DNA from: Lachnospiraceae bacterium GAM79
GTDB lineage: Bacteria > Bacillota > Clostridia > Lachnospirales > Lachnospiraceae
DNA length: 64,000 nucleotides
NCBI GenBank assembly: GCA_003584705.1
Contig: AP018536.1
Location: 2,232,001-2,296,000, forward strand
Direction: 5' to 3'
Each line of letters opens with the position of its first letter. The first letter of the stretch is position 1. Below, piece by piece: positions 63,447 to 64,000 of this stretch. A model generated the notes under the pieces. The model was given only the letters and a program-made list of their open reading frames with translations, did no database searches and was not told the origin of the DNA. The translations under genes and the position numbers were made by a program.

Positions 63447-64000
63447 AATTCTCCTTTACCTCCACCACTCGCCTATAGAAATCTGCAATCTCCTCAATCT
63501 TATTCGTCCTGTTCTTTATTGGCAGTGATTCCCATATAATATGCTTATAGGGTGCTTTCGATTTCTCTCCAACTCTGGAATCAATAATAGATACAATACC
63601 TTTATCGTTCTCGCTCCGGATCAGTCTGCCGATTCCCTGCTTCAGCTTTATGATCATTTCTGGAACAGATACTTCCATTAAACCATTGTTGCATTGCTGA
63701 TACTTATAATCTATAATCGGCTCTCTCACCGGGAATGGTAATCTAAAAATAATCACATGGGATAGCGATAAGCCTTCAATGTTAATTCCCTCCCAGTAGC
63801 TTCCAGTCCCTAATAGAACAGAATTTGTATCCTTTCTAAATTTTTCCAGGGTTTCTGACTGTTTTGAATTTCCCTGCTGCATCAGTATCTTGAATGGTAA
63901 TTTTTCTTCCTTCAATTTATCATATACCGCATTCATATCCGTTTTAGCCGTAAATAGGATTAAGGCTTTTCCATTGCTGATCTGAAGCAGTCTTATTATC
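63439..64000 (-). CDS. dinG: DinG/Rad3-like ATP-dependent helicase, C-terminal part
   Basis: The frame is open to the window edge (base 64000), so the N-terminus is missing. Visible are LILFTAKTDMNAVY, LLGTGSYWEGINIEG (motif IV/V), FRLPFPVREP and KLKQGIGRLIRSENDKG (motif VI arginine fingers), with IIDSR. This is the C-terminal half of DinG-type XPD-family helicases. The cysteine cluster region is outside the window. It leads the group of small genes and may share their operon. Confidence 0.9.
   Translation of the reverse strand, partial: IIRLLQISNGKALILFTAKTDMNAVYDKLKEEKLPFKILMQQGNSKQSETLEKFRKDTNSVLLGTGSYWEGINIEGLSLSHVIIFRLPFPVREPIIDYKYQQCNNGLMEVSVPEMIIKLKQGIGRLIRSENDKGIVSIIDSRVGEKSKAPYKHIIWESLPIKNRTNKIEEIADFYRRVVEVKENYE

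Overview
The window looks like chromosomal DNA of a gut-type Lachnospiraceae (Clostridia, Bacillota). The evidence is strong AGGAGG-type ribosome binding sites, a T-box leader, families common in that group (DUF5688, DUF3842, MgtE, CstA), a Gram-positive type IV pilus operon, and several plant-polysaccharide glycosidases. Most genes lie on the minus strand. I ran no database search; names rest on motifs and remembered family sequences.

Layout. 1-4.0 kb: type IV pilus operon pilB-pilC-pilin-prepilin peptidase (cut by the left edge). 4.3-4.9 kb: HicAB toxin-antitoxin locus with a frameshifted hicA. 4.9-7.6 kb: GH26 mannanase-like enzyme and flotillin. 7.7-12.5 kb: a full route from PEP to an activated phosphonate: PEP mutase fused to a nucleotidyltransferase domain, phosphonopyruvate decarboxylase, 2-aminoethylphosphonate (AEP) transaminase, and a winged-helix/cytidylyltransferase protein. 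12.5-17.4 kb: housekeeping genes (metA, ligA, rRNA pseudouridine synthase, RNase H, flavoprotein). 17.5-25.6 kb: lepB, then an envelope-polymer operon with three tandem LTA-synthase-like phosphotransferases (two joined by exact 131-bp repeats), a small membrane protein, and a YidC insertase fused to a TagF-like glycerophosphotransferase. The AEP genes and this operon may together build a phosphonate- or glycerophosphate-decorated surface polymer (inference).

25.7-52.6 kb is mostly core genome: GGDEF protein, MgtE with a structured leader, class A PBP, gdhA, SH3 protein, tRNA-Arg(CCG), efp, an aroK-aroQ fusion next to aroE, an ECF transporter with a structured leader, MATE, cstA under a T-box, and an operon of a NYN/PIN nuclease, a charged membrane protein and a polytopic membrane protein.

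52.8-60.6 kb is a decayed accessory region: shards of conjugative genes (PrgI, TrbL/VirB6), a phosphoribosyltransferase, a metallophosphoesterase, a lipoprotein alkaline phosphatase joined to an alpha-galactosidase shard, a DUF1003 fragment and an ATPase/AraD chimera, among intact GNAT, GH43 and GH27 genes. 60.65-64 kb looks like an AT-richer defence island: an RnlA-type HEPN toxin fused behind viroplasmin and RNase HI domains, its RnlB-like antitoxin, small unknown genes, and a DinG-like helicase running off the right edge.

The two most interesting systems are the RNase HI-RnlA fusion with RnlB, and the phosphonate/envelope set with the YidC-TagF fusion.
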